A stretch of DNA of 11,637 bases from Candidatus Latescibacterota bacterium. GTDB taxonomy: Bacteria > Latescibacterota > 4484-107. A program made the position numbers and the translations under genes. Positions within the stretch are counted from its first letter, which is position 1. Every line of letters begins with the position of its first letter. This document shows, piece after piece, positions 4,341-11,637 of the stretch. The stretch is taken from positions 1 through 11,637 of the forward strand of contig JAUWMS010000028.1 in NCBI GenBank assembly GCA_030613045.1, read 5' to 3'. The notes under the pieces are model-generated. The model ran no database searches and had not been told where the DNA came from. It was given only the letters and a program-made list of their open reading frames with translations.

Positions 4341-6716
4341 TCATTCTTCCTTCCCCATACGCACCAGATCCGCCACATCCACAATAAGCCGAACCCGTCC
4401 ATCGCCGAGGATGGCGGAGCCTGCGATGCCCTGCATGTCGCCGAGATACTTCCCCAGTGTCTTGATCACCACCTCCTCCTGGCCCATCAAGTCATCCACG
4501 GCCAGGCCGATCTGCTTGTCCGCCACCGCCACCACGACCACGTAGGGAATATCCATGTGACCGTTGTTCCGGGGCACGTCGTACACTTCGTCGAAGCGCA
4601 GAAGCGGAAGCACCTGATCCCGAAGTCGGATCACCTCGCGCCCGTTAATGGTGCTCATCTGCTCCGACTGCGGGCGCACCGTCTCCATCACGGATACGAG
4701 GGGAATAATGTAGGTCTCGTCGCTCACCTTCACCAGAAGGCCGTTAACAATCGCCAGCGTCAGCGGCAGCTTGATGGTGATCCGGGTTCCGGCGCCCAAC
4801 TCGGAGTCAATGTCAATAATACCGTTGAGCTTGGCCACGTTCGTCTTCACCACGTCCATCCCCACGCCCCGGCCGGACACGTTGGTCACTTTGGCGGCCG
4901 TGCTGAATCCCGGCGCGAAGATCAGATTCCATGCGTCCCGGTCGCTCATCCGCTCCGCATCCGCCTCATTGAGGACGCCCTTCTCGATGGCCTTCTTTTT
5001 CAGCACCTCCGGATCCATTCCCTTGCCGTCGTCCTCGATCGCGATCACGATGTGATTGCCTTGGTGCTCCGCCCACAGCTTCACCGTTCCCTTCTCCGGC
5101 TTGCCTGCCTGTGCCCGGTCCGCCGGTGTCCCTATGCCGTGATCCACCGCATTGCGGATCAGATGCACGAGCGGGTCTCCGATCTCCTCCACTACGGACT
5201 TATCCAATTCCGTTTCCTCGCCGGATATCCGGAGATCGATCTGCTTGCCCGCATCCCGCGCCAGATCCCGCACCATCCGGGGAAATTTTCCGAAAACCTT
5301 CCCCACCGGAAGCATCCGCGTCTTCATCACAGCCGTCTGCAACTCGGTGGTGATAAAGGCCATCTTGGCATTTACGTCGTTTAACTGACCGGAAAGCTCC
5401 TCGACATCCTCCGCGCCCTCGAACAGCGACGTGATCCGGTTGAGCCGGTTCTTCTCTAAAGAAAGTTCACCCACCCAGTTCATCAGATTGTCCAACCGAT
5501 CCACGTCCACCCGGACGGTCTGATCCGTCACAGATTTCCCCGACATCTTGGGAGGTGAGGACTTGGCTTTCTCAGGCGCTTTCTTCGCGGAGCCCCGGGC
5601 CGCGGGCTCCTTGTCCACCGGCTTCTCCGGCTCCGGTTCCGCCTCGCTGGTCTTCTCCTCCAGAACCACGGGAGCGCCTCCCTGCTCCGTCATCGTCCCT
5701 TCCAGCATGGCCATCACGTGGGAGAGATCCACCTTCTCTAAATTCTGTTCCTTGATTCGATCCAACAACATTTTGATCGCATCCGCCGCCTCCAACAGCG
5801 CATCCATCCGATCCGCATTAACGCTCAGCTCCCCTTTTCGGAGTTTATTGAGCACGTCCTCCGCCCGGTGGGTCAGCCTGGTCATCTGCGTGAAGCCGAG
5901 GAAGGAAGACGTGCCTTTGATCGTGTGCGCCGACCGGAAAATCTCGTTGAGCAGATCCAGATCGTCCGGACGTCCCTCTAACGCGACCAGATTCTGATCC
6001 AGCTTCTCAATGATCTCCTCAGTCTCCACGATGAAGTCCTGAAGGATCTCCGCCATCTCTTCGGAAAACGCATCCACGTCCATCGTATCGCCCGCGTCTT
6101 CCTCCTCTTCTTCTTCCGGCGCGGACTGGATCAACTCCGCCACAGGCTCCTCGCTCCCCTGAACCACCACCGGCTCGCCGTCGCCTTCCTGGAGCGATGC
6201 TTCCTCCCGCACTTCAGTCTCACCGCTTGATGCGTCCTCCCCGGGCTCCGCTTCGATTGTTTCCGCGCCGTCGTCTTCCACCTCGTTGACGACCGCTTCC
6301 GAAGACTCCTCCGAAGCCGTGCTGTCCTCCAAAACGCCCTGAAGCTTTTCCACCACGTCCGACACATCCGACACGTCCTTCTGATGTTCCTTGACCTCCT
6401 CCACGAGCGTCCGAAGCCGGTCTAAGCCCAGCAACAGCACATCCATCATCCCGGGCGAAATCGCCATCTCTCCGCGCCTGAGCTTGTTGAGCACATCCTC
6501 CATCCGGTGCGCCAATTTCGTAATCTGCTCAAATCCCAAAAAAGAAGCCATCCCCTTGAGCGTATGCGCCGTGCGGAACACCTCGTTTAACAGCTCTCCA
6601 TCCTCCGGCTGCTTCTCCAACGTCACAAAATCCCCGTCCAACTTCTCCACCAACTCCTCCGCCTCCACCACAAACTCCTCCACAATTTCCCCCAACATCT
6701 CCAGATCATCGCTCAT
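4341..6716 (-). CDS. cheA: CheA histidine kinase with two Hpt domains
   Basis: 791 residues. Hpt1 (about 5-105) has H51 in RTAHTLKG. Hpt2 (about 220-325) has H264 in RSAHTIKG. The two are clearly duplicates (FLGF, R.EDVLNKLR.GE in both) and are joined by an acidic linker (130-220). A K/P/E-rich linker (341-395) follows, with no recognisable P2 (CheY-docking) domain. Next come the dimerisation domain (400-465), the ATPase with N box HLIRNAVDHG (N522), G box EDDGKGMD and GRGVGMD (near 561-621), and a CheW-like domain (650-785). It phosphorylates the Hpt histidines and passes phosphate to receivers. Start ATG 6716 has GAGGAG 6 nt before it. The lack of P2 suggests weaker or more promiscuous receiver choice, which suits four receivers in the cluster. 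Confidence 0.97.
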   Translation of the reverse strand: MSDDLEMLGEIVEEFVVEAEELVEKLDGDFVTLEKQPEDGELLNEVFRTAHTLKGMASFLGFEQITKLAHRMEDVLNKLRRGEMAISPGMMDVLLLGLDRLRTLVEEVKEHQKDVSDVSDVVEKLQGVLEDSTASEESSEAVVNEVEDDGAETIEAEPGEDASSGETEVREEASLQEGDGEPVVVQGSEEPVAELIQSAPEEEEEEDAGDTMDVDAFSEEMAEILQDFIVETEEIIEKLDQNLVALEGRPDDLDLLNEIFRSAHTIKGTSSFLGFTQMTRLTHRAEDVLNKLRKGELSVNADRMDALLEAADAIKMLLDRIKEQNLEKVDLSHVMAMLEGTMTEQGGAPVVLEEKTSEAEPEPEKPVDKEPAARGSAKKAPEKAKSSPPKMSGKSVTDQTVRVDVDRLDNLMNWVGELSLEKNRLNRITSLFEGAEDVEELSGQLNDVNAKMAFITTELQTAVMKTRMLPVGKVFGKFPRMVRDLARDAGKQIDLRISGEETELDKSVVEEIGDPLVHLIRNAVDHGIGTPADRAQAGKPEKGTVKLWAEHQGNHIVIAIEDDGKGMDPEVLKKKAIEKGVLNEADAERMSDRDAWNLIFAPGFSTAAKVTNVSGRGVGMDVVKTNVAKLNGIIDIDSELGAGTRITIKLPLTLAIVNGLLVKVSDETYIIPLVSVMETVRPQSEQMSTINGREVIRLRDQVLPLLRFDEVYDVPRNNGHMDIPYVVVVAVADKQIGLAVDDLMGQEEVVIKTLGKYLGDMQGIAGSAILGDGRVRLIVDVADLVRMGKEE

Positions 6717-6734
6717 CGTGTACTCCTCTACCCC

Positions 6735-6774
6735 ATTGGTGATTGGTGATTGGTGCGTGGTGATTGGTGAGTGG
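6735..6774 (+). repeat. Heptad tract upstream of cheA
   Basis: ATTGGTG repeated three times, then CGTGGTG, ATTGGTG, AGTGGG. It is the same word family as at 7357-7400 and, on the other strand, 11306-11363. It lies within 20 nt of the cheA ribosome site. Confidence 0.8.
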
Positions 6775-6804
6775 GAAGCCCCGCCGCCGCCGTGCGGTAA
6801 CTCC

Positions 6805-6960
6805 CCTTCACGTTTTAGTCTTTACGCTTCACGTTTCACCGGACATCATGGACGATCAAGGGAGATCGCATCCCACGTGTCCGTTTCACATTTCACGGGT
6901 TACGCACGACGGTTTACGGTTCATCTTCCCCCCTGATCCCCGATCCCTGCCCCCTGTCAC
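6805..6960 (+). repeat. Composite repeat and heptad tract behind cheY2
   Basis: TTCACGTTT-type words (6805-6840) flank a non-heptad core GGACATCA...GGGAGATCGCATCCCACGT (6841-6878). Eleven in-phase words follow: TTTCACA, TTTCACG, GGTTACG, CACGACG, GTTTACG, GTTCATC, TTCCCCC, CTGATCC, CCGATCC, CTGCCCC, CTGTCAC. The last word contains the stop of the gene at 6957-7322. A related copy lies at 11165-11256. Confidence 0.75.
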
Positions 6961-7322
6961 TCGATATACTTCGATATTTCATACTGAATCCGCTTCGCAT
7001 TGAAGGGCTTCACCATATACGAATCCGCTCCGAGTTCCTTCCCCCTGCGCTTGTCTTCCTCCCCACTCTCGGAAGAAAGAATAATGATCGGCGTCTCCTT
7101 ATACCGCTCGCTTTTTCGAAGGGAGTCAATCAACTCGTATCCGTCCATATTGGGCATATTCAGATCGGTGATGATCAAATCCACCTCTTCATCGGGCAGC
7201 TTCTCCAACGCATCCATACCGTCCGACGCGGTGATCACCCGATGCCCCATACTCTTGACCGCAAACGACACAAACTTCCGCACCGTGGAAGAATCGTCGG
7301 CCACCAAGACCACTTTTTTCAT
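6957..7322 (-). CDS. CheY-like receiver upstream of cheA
   Basis: A 121-residue stand-alone receiver: D9-D10 (VADDSS), acceptor D53 (ITDLNMPNMDGYEL), S83 at the Thr position, K105 in MVKPFNA. The Ser switch residue and the FNAKRIQYEISKYIE end set it apart from the enteric-like cheY at 818-1195. It resembles the short receivers often placed next to cheA in gliding, twitching or regulatory Che systems. It probably takes phosphate from CheA as output or sink. Start ATG 7322 follows GAGGAG with 10 nt spacing, slightly long. The stop lies inside a repeat tract. There is no CheZ-like gene beside it. Confidence 0.92.
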   Translation of the reverse strand: MKKVVLVADDSSTVRKFVSFAVKSMGHRVITASDGMDALEKLPDEEVDLIITDLNMPNMDGYELIDSLRKSERYKETPIIILSSESGEEDKRRGKELGADSYMVKPFNAKRIQYEISKYIE

Positions 7323-7353
7323 AACCGTTTTACTCCTCTCTCACCACAAACCC

Positions 7354-7450
7354 CTTGTGAGTGGTGAGTGGTGAGTGGTGAGTGGTGAGTGGTGATTGGT
7401 CTCCACGCACTACGCCCTATGCTTCCCGTTTTACGCTTCACGTTTCACGC
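7354..7450 (+). repeat. Heptad tract between cheR and cheY2
   Basis: GTGAGTG repeated about six times (7357-7400), ending in ATTGGT, then CACGCAC/TACGCCC/TATGCTT-type words and GTTTTAC, GCTTCAC, GTTTCAC (7427-7450). The cheR stop codon lies within the final words. Confidence 0.85.
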
Positions 7451-8302
7451 TTTCTGATACACCATCGCCTTCGGAAAATGGACCAGTTTGAAAGCCTTGG
7501 ATACCCCGTGCAGCGATTCCGAGTGTCCGATGAACAGGTATCCTCCGGGGTTGAGGCTGTCGTATAAATGGGCGATCACCTGTTTCTTCGATTCCATATC
7601 GAAATAGATCAGCACATTGCGGCAGAAGATCACATCCATTCCCCGCATAGACCGCATCTTCAGTTTGTCGCTGAGGTTGATCTGCTGAAATTGAACCAAT
7701 TGCTTCACCTCGTCCCGGATGGCATACTTTCCGTTCGCCTGCACAAAATACCGGCTTCGATAGGTCGGAGTCGTATTGCGCAATGAGTTATCTCCGTAAA
7801 GCCCCGTCTTCGCCTTTTGAAGGATCTCCTCACTGAGATCGCTGGCGTGGATCTCCACCTTCCATTTGGGCAGGGAGAACTTCAGGGATTCCAGCACATA
7901 GATCCCCAGGGAATAAGGTTCTTCTCCGCTGGAACAGGCCGCGCTCCATATCCGCAAATTTCGGGTGTTTTTTTGCTCCTTCTCCGCCACTATCCCCGGA
8001 AGAATCTTTTTCGCAAACGCATCCAGTTGAGGCGGATTTCGGAAAAAGCTCGTCTCGTTGATCGTGACTTCGTCGAACAACCGGTTGATTTCCTGGGCGC
8101 GACCGGGATCGTATTTGATAAAATAGTAGTACTCGTCGTAGGTCTTCAACCCGCATGCCCCAAGCCGTCTGGCCAATCGGCTCTCCATCAGATACTTTTT
8201 CCCGTCTCCGAAATACATCCCACTCATTTCGTAGATGAGATCCCGAATCATCCTGAACTTGTCGTCGGCGAGCTTCGGAGCCTGCGCTGTCTGTGTCATC
8301 AT
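7445..8302 (-). CDS. cheR: CheR chemoreceptor methyltransferase
   Basis: 285 residues, the usual length. An N-terminal helical domain (about 10-85) ends in the conserved TINETSFFR (80-88). The SAM-binding domain follows: WSAACSSGEEPYSLG with GEEP at 126-129, D155 (ASDLSEEIL), FCRNVLIYFD (226-235) and GGYLFIGHSESL (253-264). It methylates receptor glutamates using S-adenosylmethionine for adaptation. Start ATG 8302 overlaps the HDOD stop (ATGA); a second ATG follows at once at 8299. GGGAGGAG sits 7 nt upstream. There is no beta-subdomain insert or TPR extension. The matching demethylating gene, cheB, is destroyed further along the cluster, so this enzyme lacks a local antagonist. Confidence 0.96.
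   Translation of the reverse strand: MMTQTAQAPKLADDKFRMIRDLIYEMSGMYFGDGKKYLMESRLARRLGACGLKTYDEYYYFIKYDPGRAQEINRLFDEVTINETSFFRNPPQLDAFAKKILPGIVAEKEQKNTRNLRIWSAACSSGEEPYSLGIYVLESLKFSLPKWKVEIHASDLSEEILQKAKTGLYGDNSLRNTTPTYRSRYFVQANGKYAIRDEVKQLVQFQQINLSDKLKMRSMRGMDVIFCRNVLIYFDMESKKQVIAHLYDSLNPGGYLFIGHSESLHGVSKAFKLVHFPKAMVYQKA
8299..8302 (-). other. ATGA stop-start overlap, HDOD/cheR
   Basis: The HDOD TGA overlaps the cheR ATG. This implies coupled translation and a shared transcript. Confidence 0.9.
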
Positions 8303-9204
8303 GGCATCTCCTCCCCGCCTGAAGCCGGTTGGTTCGTCGAAATACGGATAAATTCCATCGCCTTTTCGATCTCCGCGTCCAACTCGAAGGTGAAACGTTC
8401 GATATCCATATCCAAAAGCTCCGGATGATCCTCGGCCAGCAGTTTCCATGCCTCGTCGTCCACGATGGAGAATCCCTCCGTTTCCCCGCTGAACCCGATG
8501 CCCTTGGCGCGGCAAAGCAAATCCGATAGATGCACCACAGCCGTCAGGGCCCGATCGGTCTCGGCACGCGTGGGTTCGTGATGACAGGCGACCGCCTCAA
8601 TCAACGCATCCGGCAACCCCCACCGATCCGCCAGCCATCCTCCGATCTCATCGTGCGAAGCCCCCAGAAATTCCTTCTCCGCATCCCGCATACTTCCCGT
8701 TCCGCGCTGAACCCGCTCTACAATCTCGACGAACTCCTCGTGGAAATACTGATCAATCAGAATCCGACCCACGTCGTGCATCAATCCGGCCACGAACTCC
8801 CGTCCCTCCATCTTCAATCCGAGCCGTTTGGAGAGTATCCGCGCAATCCCTCCACAACCCGCCGAATGCTCCCAGAACCGTTCCCGGTCGAAAAACTCGT
8901 CGTCCGGCATATCGCAAAAGGCCGTGAATACGGAGAGGCTCGTCACGATGGACGATACCTCGTTCATCCCCAAGACCACCAACGCCAACTGGATCGTCGA
9001 GATCTGTCGCCGCATCCCGAACAGCGCCGAATTGGCCACCTTCAGCAGCTTGGCGGTCAACGCCGGATCGCGCTCGATCAGCCCCCGAAGGGCCGCCATC
9101 GAAGAGCGGGGGTCCGAGACCGAGGCCAGCACCTGGGCCGCTATGTCGGGCAGCATGGGCAAATCCTTGATGCGCTCGATGCTCGACTTCGTCACTTGTC
9201 TCAT
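8299..9204 (-). CDS. HDOD-domain signalling protein
   Basis: 301 residues filled by one HDOD domain: LPMLPDIAAQVLASVSD (15-31), IERDPALTAKLLKVANSALFG and the AL..LG helix. An HD-like half follows with FWEHS, GLMHDVGRILID and ACHHEP, and ends in a helical tail. HDOD proteins act as non-enzymatic signalling or scaffold proteins, often as outputs of receivers or c-di-GMP pathways; here HD is present, but the full metal set of true HD-GYP is not evident. Start ATG 9204 follows AAAGGA with 10 nt spacing, and an out-of-frame ATG lies just upstream. It is translationally coupled to cheR, which ties it to the chemosensory pathway. Confidence 0.9.
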   Translation of the reverse strand: MRQVTKSSIERIKDLPMLPDIAAQVLASVSDPRSSMAALRGLIERDPALTAKLLKVANSALFGMRRQISTIQLALVVLGMNEVSSIVTSLSVFTAFCDMPDDEFFDRERFWEHSAGCGGIARILSKRLGLKMEGREFVAGLMHDVGRILIDQYFHEEFVEIVERVQRGTGSMRDAEKEFLGASHDEIGGWLADRWGLPDALIEAVACHHEPTRAETDRALTAVVHLSDLLCRAKGIGFSGETEGFSIVDDEAWKLLAEDHPELLDMDIERFTFELDAEIEKAMEFIRISTNQPASGGEEMP

Positions 9205-9247
9205 CGTCTTTTCGTCCTTTACTCATTGATAGTTCACAACTGCTCTA

Positions 9248-9280
9248 AACCTCCCGCAGGTTCGGAACCTGCGGGAGGTT
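9248..9280. repeat. Perfect 16-bp palindrome
   Basis: AACCTCCCGCAGGTTC (9248-9263), one G, then its exact complement (9265-9280). It is very stable and G+C-rich. No T-run follows on either strand, so a classic intrinsic terminator is unlikely. It lies in the 95-nt spacer between the HEAT-protein stop and the HDOD start. It could be a REP-like genomic repeat, and in the message it could protect or separate the upstream segment. Confidence 0.75.
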
Positions 9281-9299
9281 GGTTGATTTAGCCCTCCGT

Positions 9300-10937
9300 T
9301 CACCCGATCGCTTCCAAGGCCTCCTGGGCGGGTTGACGCACGTCCGCATTTTCGTTTCCGCTCAGGGACCTCAGCGGCCCGATGGCCTTCTTACTTCCGA
9401 GTGCGCCCAGCGCTTTTGCCGAGGCAATGACCAACAGGTCGTTCTCGCGCGTTATCACATCTAACAAAGGCTCCACAGCCGCTTCGTCCCCGCTCGCGCC
9501 CAGAATCTCCGCCGCCCGGAAAGCGACCCACGGGTTCTCATTTTTCAGGACCTCCGAAACATACTGCACCGTCTCCGGAGTTCCGATCTCCCTGAAAGCG
9601 TCCAGCGTGGCCATCTGCACCTCCGTATCCGGGTCCTTGAGCCCTTCTGAAAGCACCGAGAACGCTTCCGCATCGCCCGACCGGGCCAGCGAGGCGGCAG
9701 CCGTCCGCCGGAGCGCCGGCGACTCGTCGGATAGAGCCCGCTTCAGCACCGACGTGGCCGCATCGGTTCCCAACATCCCCAGGCCCCGGATCGCCGACTC
9801 CCGCAACCCGGGATCCTCGTTCGAGGACAACGCTATAAATTGCTCCAGCGCCTCGGATCCCCCTATGCTGACCAATGCCTGCAACGCCTCCTCCCGCACC
9901 TCCGGAACCGGGTCGGAAAGGGCCTCCGTTAGCCGTGGGAGCACCGCCGTACCGCCGATCCGCGCCAGCCCCCGGAGTACGGCACATTTCGTTTCCGCGT
10001 CCGGATACGCCAGCGCCTGCTCCAGCAACGCGACGGATTCGGGGCTTTCTCCCACTTCGCTGAGCGCGGTGATCAGCGCAAGACCGGCCTCCTCATCCCG
10101 GCCGATCGCGCCCTCTAAGAGACGGAGCAAAAGCTTTTCATCGTCGAATTTTCGGAGTTCGGCAATGAAATCGGCCCGGACTGCTTCCTCGTCGTCCGCC
10201 AGACCGTCCATCACGTAGGTCTCCCATTTCTCCCCGGGTATGGATGCTCCGAGCGGCTGCCCGGTCCGCTGGGCGACCTTCGACGCGGCCATCAGCGCGA
10301 CGTTTCGTAAATAGGGGTCCTCCGTCTTCAGGACGAATCGGATCAGCGCATCGAACGCGCCCGGATCGCTCAGATTCCCCAGGGCTTCCGCGGCTCCGAA
10401 GACGAGCAAAACATCCTCCTCATACAACGCATCGGACAGGGCCTCCACGGCCTCCTCTCCGCCAATCTTGCCCAACGCCTCCGCCGCCGAATACGCCACG
10501 TTTTGATCCGTATCCCACAACGCCTTGCACAATGACTCCACGCCTCTCGAATCGCCTACCATCCCCAAAATATCCGCCCCGAACTTCCGCACGTCCCCGT
10601 CCCCGTCGTGGAGCACCCGAATCGCCGGATCCACGGCATCCCCTCCCATATTCACCAGGATGTCCATCGCCAGATTGCGGATCACAATATCCTCACTCCC
10701 GATCAACGGGATCAGACACGCGGTCGACATCGGCCCCCCGATGGTCTGAAGGCTGTATGAGGCCGCATCCCGTACCCCCATATTTTCATCCTCCATTGCC
10801 CGCACCAACCCCCGGATCGTCCGCTCATCCTCCGGATCCGCATAAGCCAACTCCTCCGCCGCCTCCCTCCGCAGCCCCGGGTCGGGATCCTTCAATTGCC
10901 GGTTCCACTTCTCCATCGCTTCCAACGTCGTATTCAT
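9300..10937 (-). CDS. HEAT-repeat scaffold protein
   Basis: 545 residues made of about 16-17 HEAT-like repeats of roughly 31 residues (pattern D.....VR..AA..LG.IG...A...L...L), from about residue 15 to the end. No enzyme motif, signal peptide or membrane segment is visible. Such armour-like solenoids bind proteins. Some repeats match the PBS-lyase type, but nothing shows lyase function. Start ATG 10937 follows GAGAGG with 6 nt spacing. The open frame reaches 11048, but that part covers repeat-type spacer DNA (a GGATTACACGGAT word). It lies between two HDOD genes at the head of a che cluster, which suggests a docking or regulatory partner for HDOD or Che proteins. Function otherwise unknown. 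Confidence 0.88.
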   Translation of the reverse strand: MNTTLEAMEKWNRQLKDPDPGLRREAAEELAYADPEDERTIRGLVRAMEDENMGVRDAASYSLQTIGGPMSTACLIPLIGSEDIVIRNLAMDILVNMGGDAVDPAIRVLHDGDGDVRKFGADILGMVGDSRGVESLCKALWDTDQNVAYSAAEALGKIGGEEAVEALSDALYEEDVLLVFGAAEALGNLSDPGAFDALIRFVLKTEDPYLRNVALMAASKVAQRTGQPLGASIPGEKWETYVMDGLADDEEAVRADFIAELRKFDDEKLLLRLLEGAIGRDEEAGLALITALSEVGESPESVALLEQALAYPDAETKCAVLRGLARIGGTAVLPRLTEALSDPVPEVREEALQALVSIGGSEALEQFIALSSNEDPGLRESAIRGLGMLGTDAATSVLKRALSDESPALRRTAAASLARSGDAEAFSVLSEGLKDPDTEVQMATLDAFREIGTPETVQYVSEVLKNENPWVAFRAAEILGASGDEAAVEPLLDVITRENDLLVIASAKALGALGSKKAIGPLRSLSGNENADVRQPAQEALEAIG

Positions 10938-11164
10938 ACCGTTCCTCTCATGATATGTGAGAACAGATGCCACCGCAAAGAACACATTGCGAAGAAACCG
11001 CAAACAAAGTCCAAAAGCAATGGGACACGGATTACACGGATCAAACAAAGTATAAACAGGTAGGAATCCGTATCATCTTCGCCATCCTCAATTTACAAAA
11101 AACCATGTCCCCCCCCCAAAAGATTTACAGTGCGGAGAAAAATAAACAGTCAGACCTCCTTCCC

Positions 11165-11256
11165 GGTCCCGTTCACGCTCTACGTTTTACGTTTTACGGA
11201 CATCAAGGGGGATCGCGCCCCACGTCCTACGTGCCGGTTTCACGTTTCACGTCTTA
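11165..11256 (+). repeat. Composite repeat, second copy
   Basis: CGTTTTACG words, then a core GGACATCAAGGGGGATCGC followed by CCCCACGT (11198-11225), then TTTCACG words up to 11256. The core and flank order match 6805-6905, with a 9-nt indel in the core. Confidence 0.7.
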
Positions 11257-11305
11257 CCAGGAAAACTCCGCCAAAACGAAAAAGTCAGATCAAATCCGAA
11301 TCCTC

Positions 11306-11363
11306 CACTACTCACTACTCACCAATCACTACTCACCACACACCAATCACCAATCACCAAACC
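11306..11363 (-). repeat. Heptad tract behind the partial HDOD gene
   Basis: On the minus strand the words GGTGATT, GGTGATT, GGTGTGT, GGTGAGT, AGTGATT and similar run in phase. The family is the same as at 6735-6774 and 7357-7400 but in the opposite orientation. Confidence 0.8.
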
Positions 11364-11370
11364 ACGCGCC

Positions 11371-11637
11371 TCACCCCGCCATCTGGAGAAAGACCTCCGC
11401 TTCCTCCACCGAAGCGGCGATTTCCTTCTCGACATCCTTCTGGTCCTGCGCACTCACCCCCAACACCCGCACCATCTCCTGCTGCAGCACCGGCAGCTGC
11501 GCGTCGCCGCCTGAACCCACCCCGGACGCCCGGCACAGATAATCGGCCATGTGCACCACTCCCACGAACTTGATCAGATTCTTCCCCACACCGGAGGGAC
11601 TGTGATGATAGCGAATGGCCGTAGAAAGGAGTTCCGG
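11371..11637 (-). CDS. HDOD-domain protein, C-terminal end (5' beyond window)
   Basis: The frame enters from the right edge (PELLSTAIRYHHSPSGVG) and runs 88 residues to TGA at 11373-11371. The first part matches the HDOD/HD tail (AIRYHH, then VGVVHMADYLCRASGVGSGG). A helical end follows (VEKEIAASVEEAEVFLQMAG). It resembles the same part of the HDOD protein at 8299-9204 (ACHHEPTRA ... VVHLSDLLCRAKGIGFSG), so the two may be paralogues. It would act upstream of the HEAT protein in the same transcript. The N-terminal HDOD half is outside the window. Confidence 0.82.
   Translation of the reverse strand, partial: PELLSTAIRYHHSPSGVGKNLIKFVGVVHMADYLCRASGVGSGGDAQLPVLQQEMVRVLGVSAQDQKDVEKEIAASVEEAEVFLQMAG

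Larger units (their letters stand above)
10938..11370. other. Gene-free spacer with repeats
   Basis: About 430 bases with no credible gene on either strand. From the HEAT start outward it holds an ACACGGATTACACGGAT word repeat (about 11023-11041), a run of nine Cs (11109-11117), the composite repeat (11165-11256) and a heptad tract (11306-11363) that reaches the HDOD stop. A promoter for the HEAT gene may lie here, but I see no convincing -35/-10 pair. Confidence 0.6.

Noticed and set aside
4299-5384. Plus-strand open frame of 361 codons over cheA
   Set aside because: A His/Arg/Leu-rich shadow of the CheA frame with no motif; it starts inside repeat DNA.
7354-7400. CRISPR array
   Set aside because: The units are 7 bp in direct contact with no spacers, so it is a tandem repeat tract.
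9248-9280. Intrinsic terminator
   Set aside because: The stem fits, but no T-run follows on the minus or plus strand; listed as a palindrome instead.
8329-9291. Plus-strand open frames over the HDOD gene
   Set aside because: Antisense shadows of a well-supported HDOD protein.
10938-11048. N-terminal extension of the HEAT protein
   Set aside because: The extra 37 residues (Cys/Phe-rich) come from repeat spacer; ATG 10937 has a good ribosome site and begins the repeat fold.

Overview
The window carries one long chemosensory (Che-type) gene cluster. Every convincing gene lies on the minus strand, so the cluster reads from the right edge to the left edge. The intact genes have G+C-rich codons, good Shine-Dalgarno sites and family-typical lengths. 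Nothing marks the host to species. CheZ, a dual-Hpt CheA, HDOD proteins and abundant 7-bp spacer repeats suggest a Gram-negative-type bacterium, plausibly from a poorly cultivated lineage, but no phylum can be assigned. No flagellar or pilus gene is visible, so the output (motility or other) is unknown.

Layout in transcription order: a truncated HDOD protein (right edge to 11371); a spacer of repeats; a HEAT-repeat scaffold protein (10937-9300); a perfect 16-bp palindrome; a second HDOD protein (9204-8299) overlapping cheR (8302-7445) by ATGA; a stand-alone CheY-like receiver (7322-6957); cheA with two Hpt domains (6716-4341); cheW (4219-3713). A damaged stretch follows. It holds the 3' end of a second cheR (3611-3457), about 500 bp of debris, the 3' end of a methyl-accepting protein gene (2946-2823) and a MITE-like inverted-repeat element (2793-2509). 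After it come two paralogous response regulators (2390-1980 and 1739-1344) with a gutted cheB between them (1983-1848). The cluster ends with an enteric-like cheY (1195-818) and a cheZ-family phosphatase (727 to the left edge).

The intact parts can still form a phosphorelay: CheW and the CheA kinase feed several receivers, CheZ drains CheY-P, and CheR can methylate receptors. The receptor gene, the second cheR and the methylesterase cheB of the same cluster are all wrecked. Adaptation must therefore be lost here or supplied from elsewhere in the genome.

The most unusual signal is in the spacers. Nearly all of them consist of 7-bp words running in unbroken phase, up to 15 units. The words change along each tract, and the tracts usually start at the stop codon of the upstream gene. 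A composite repeat with a non-heptad core occurs in two spacers.
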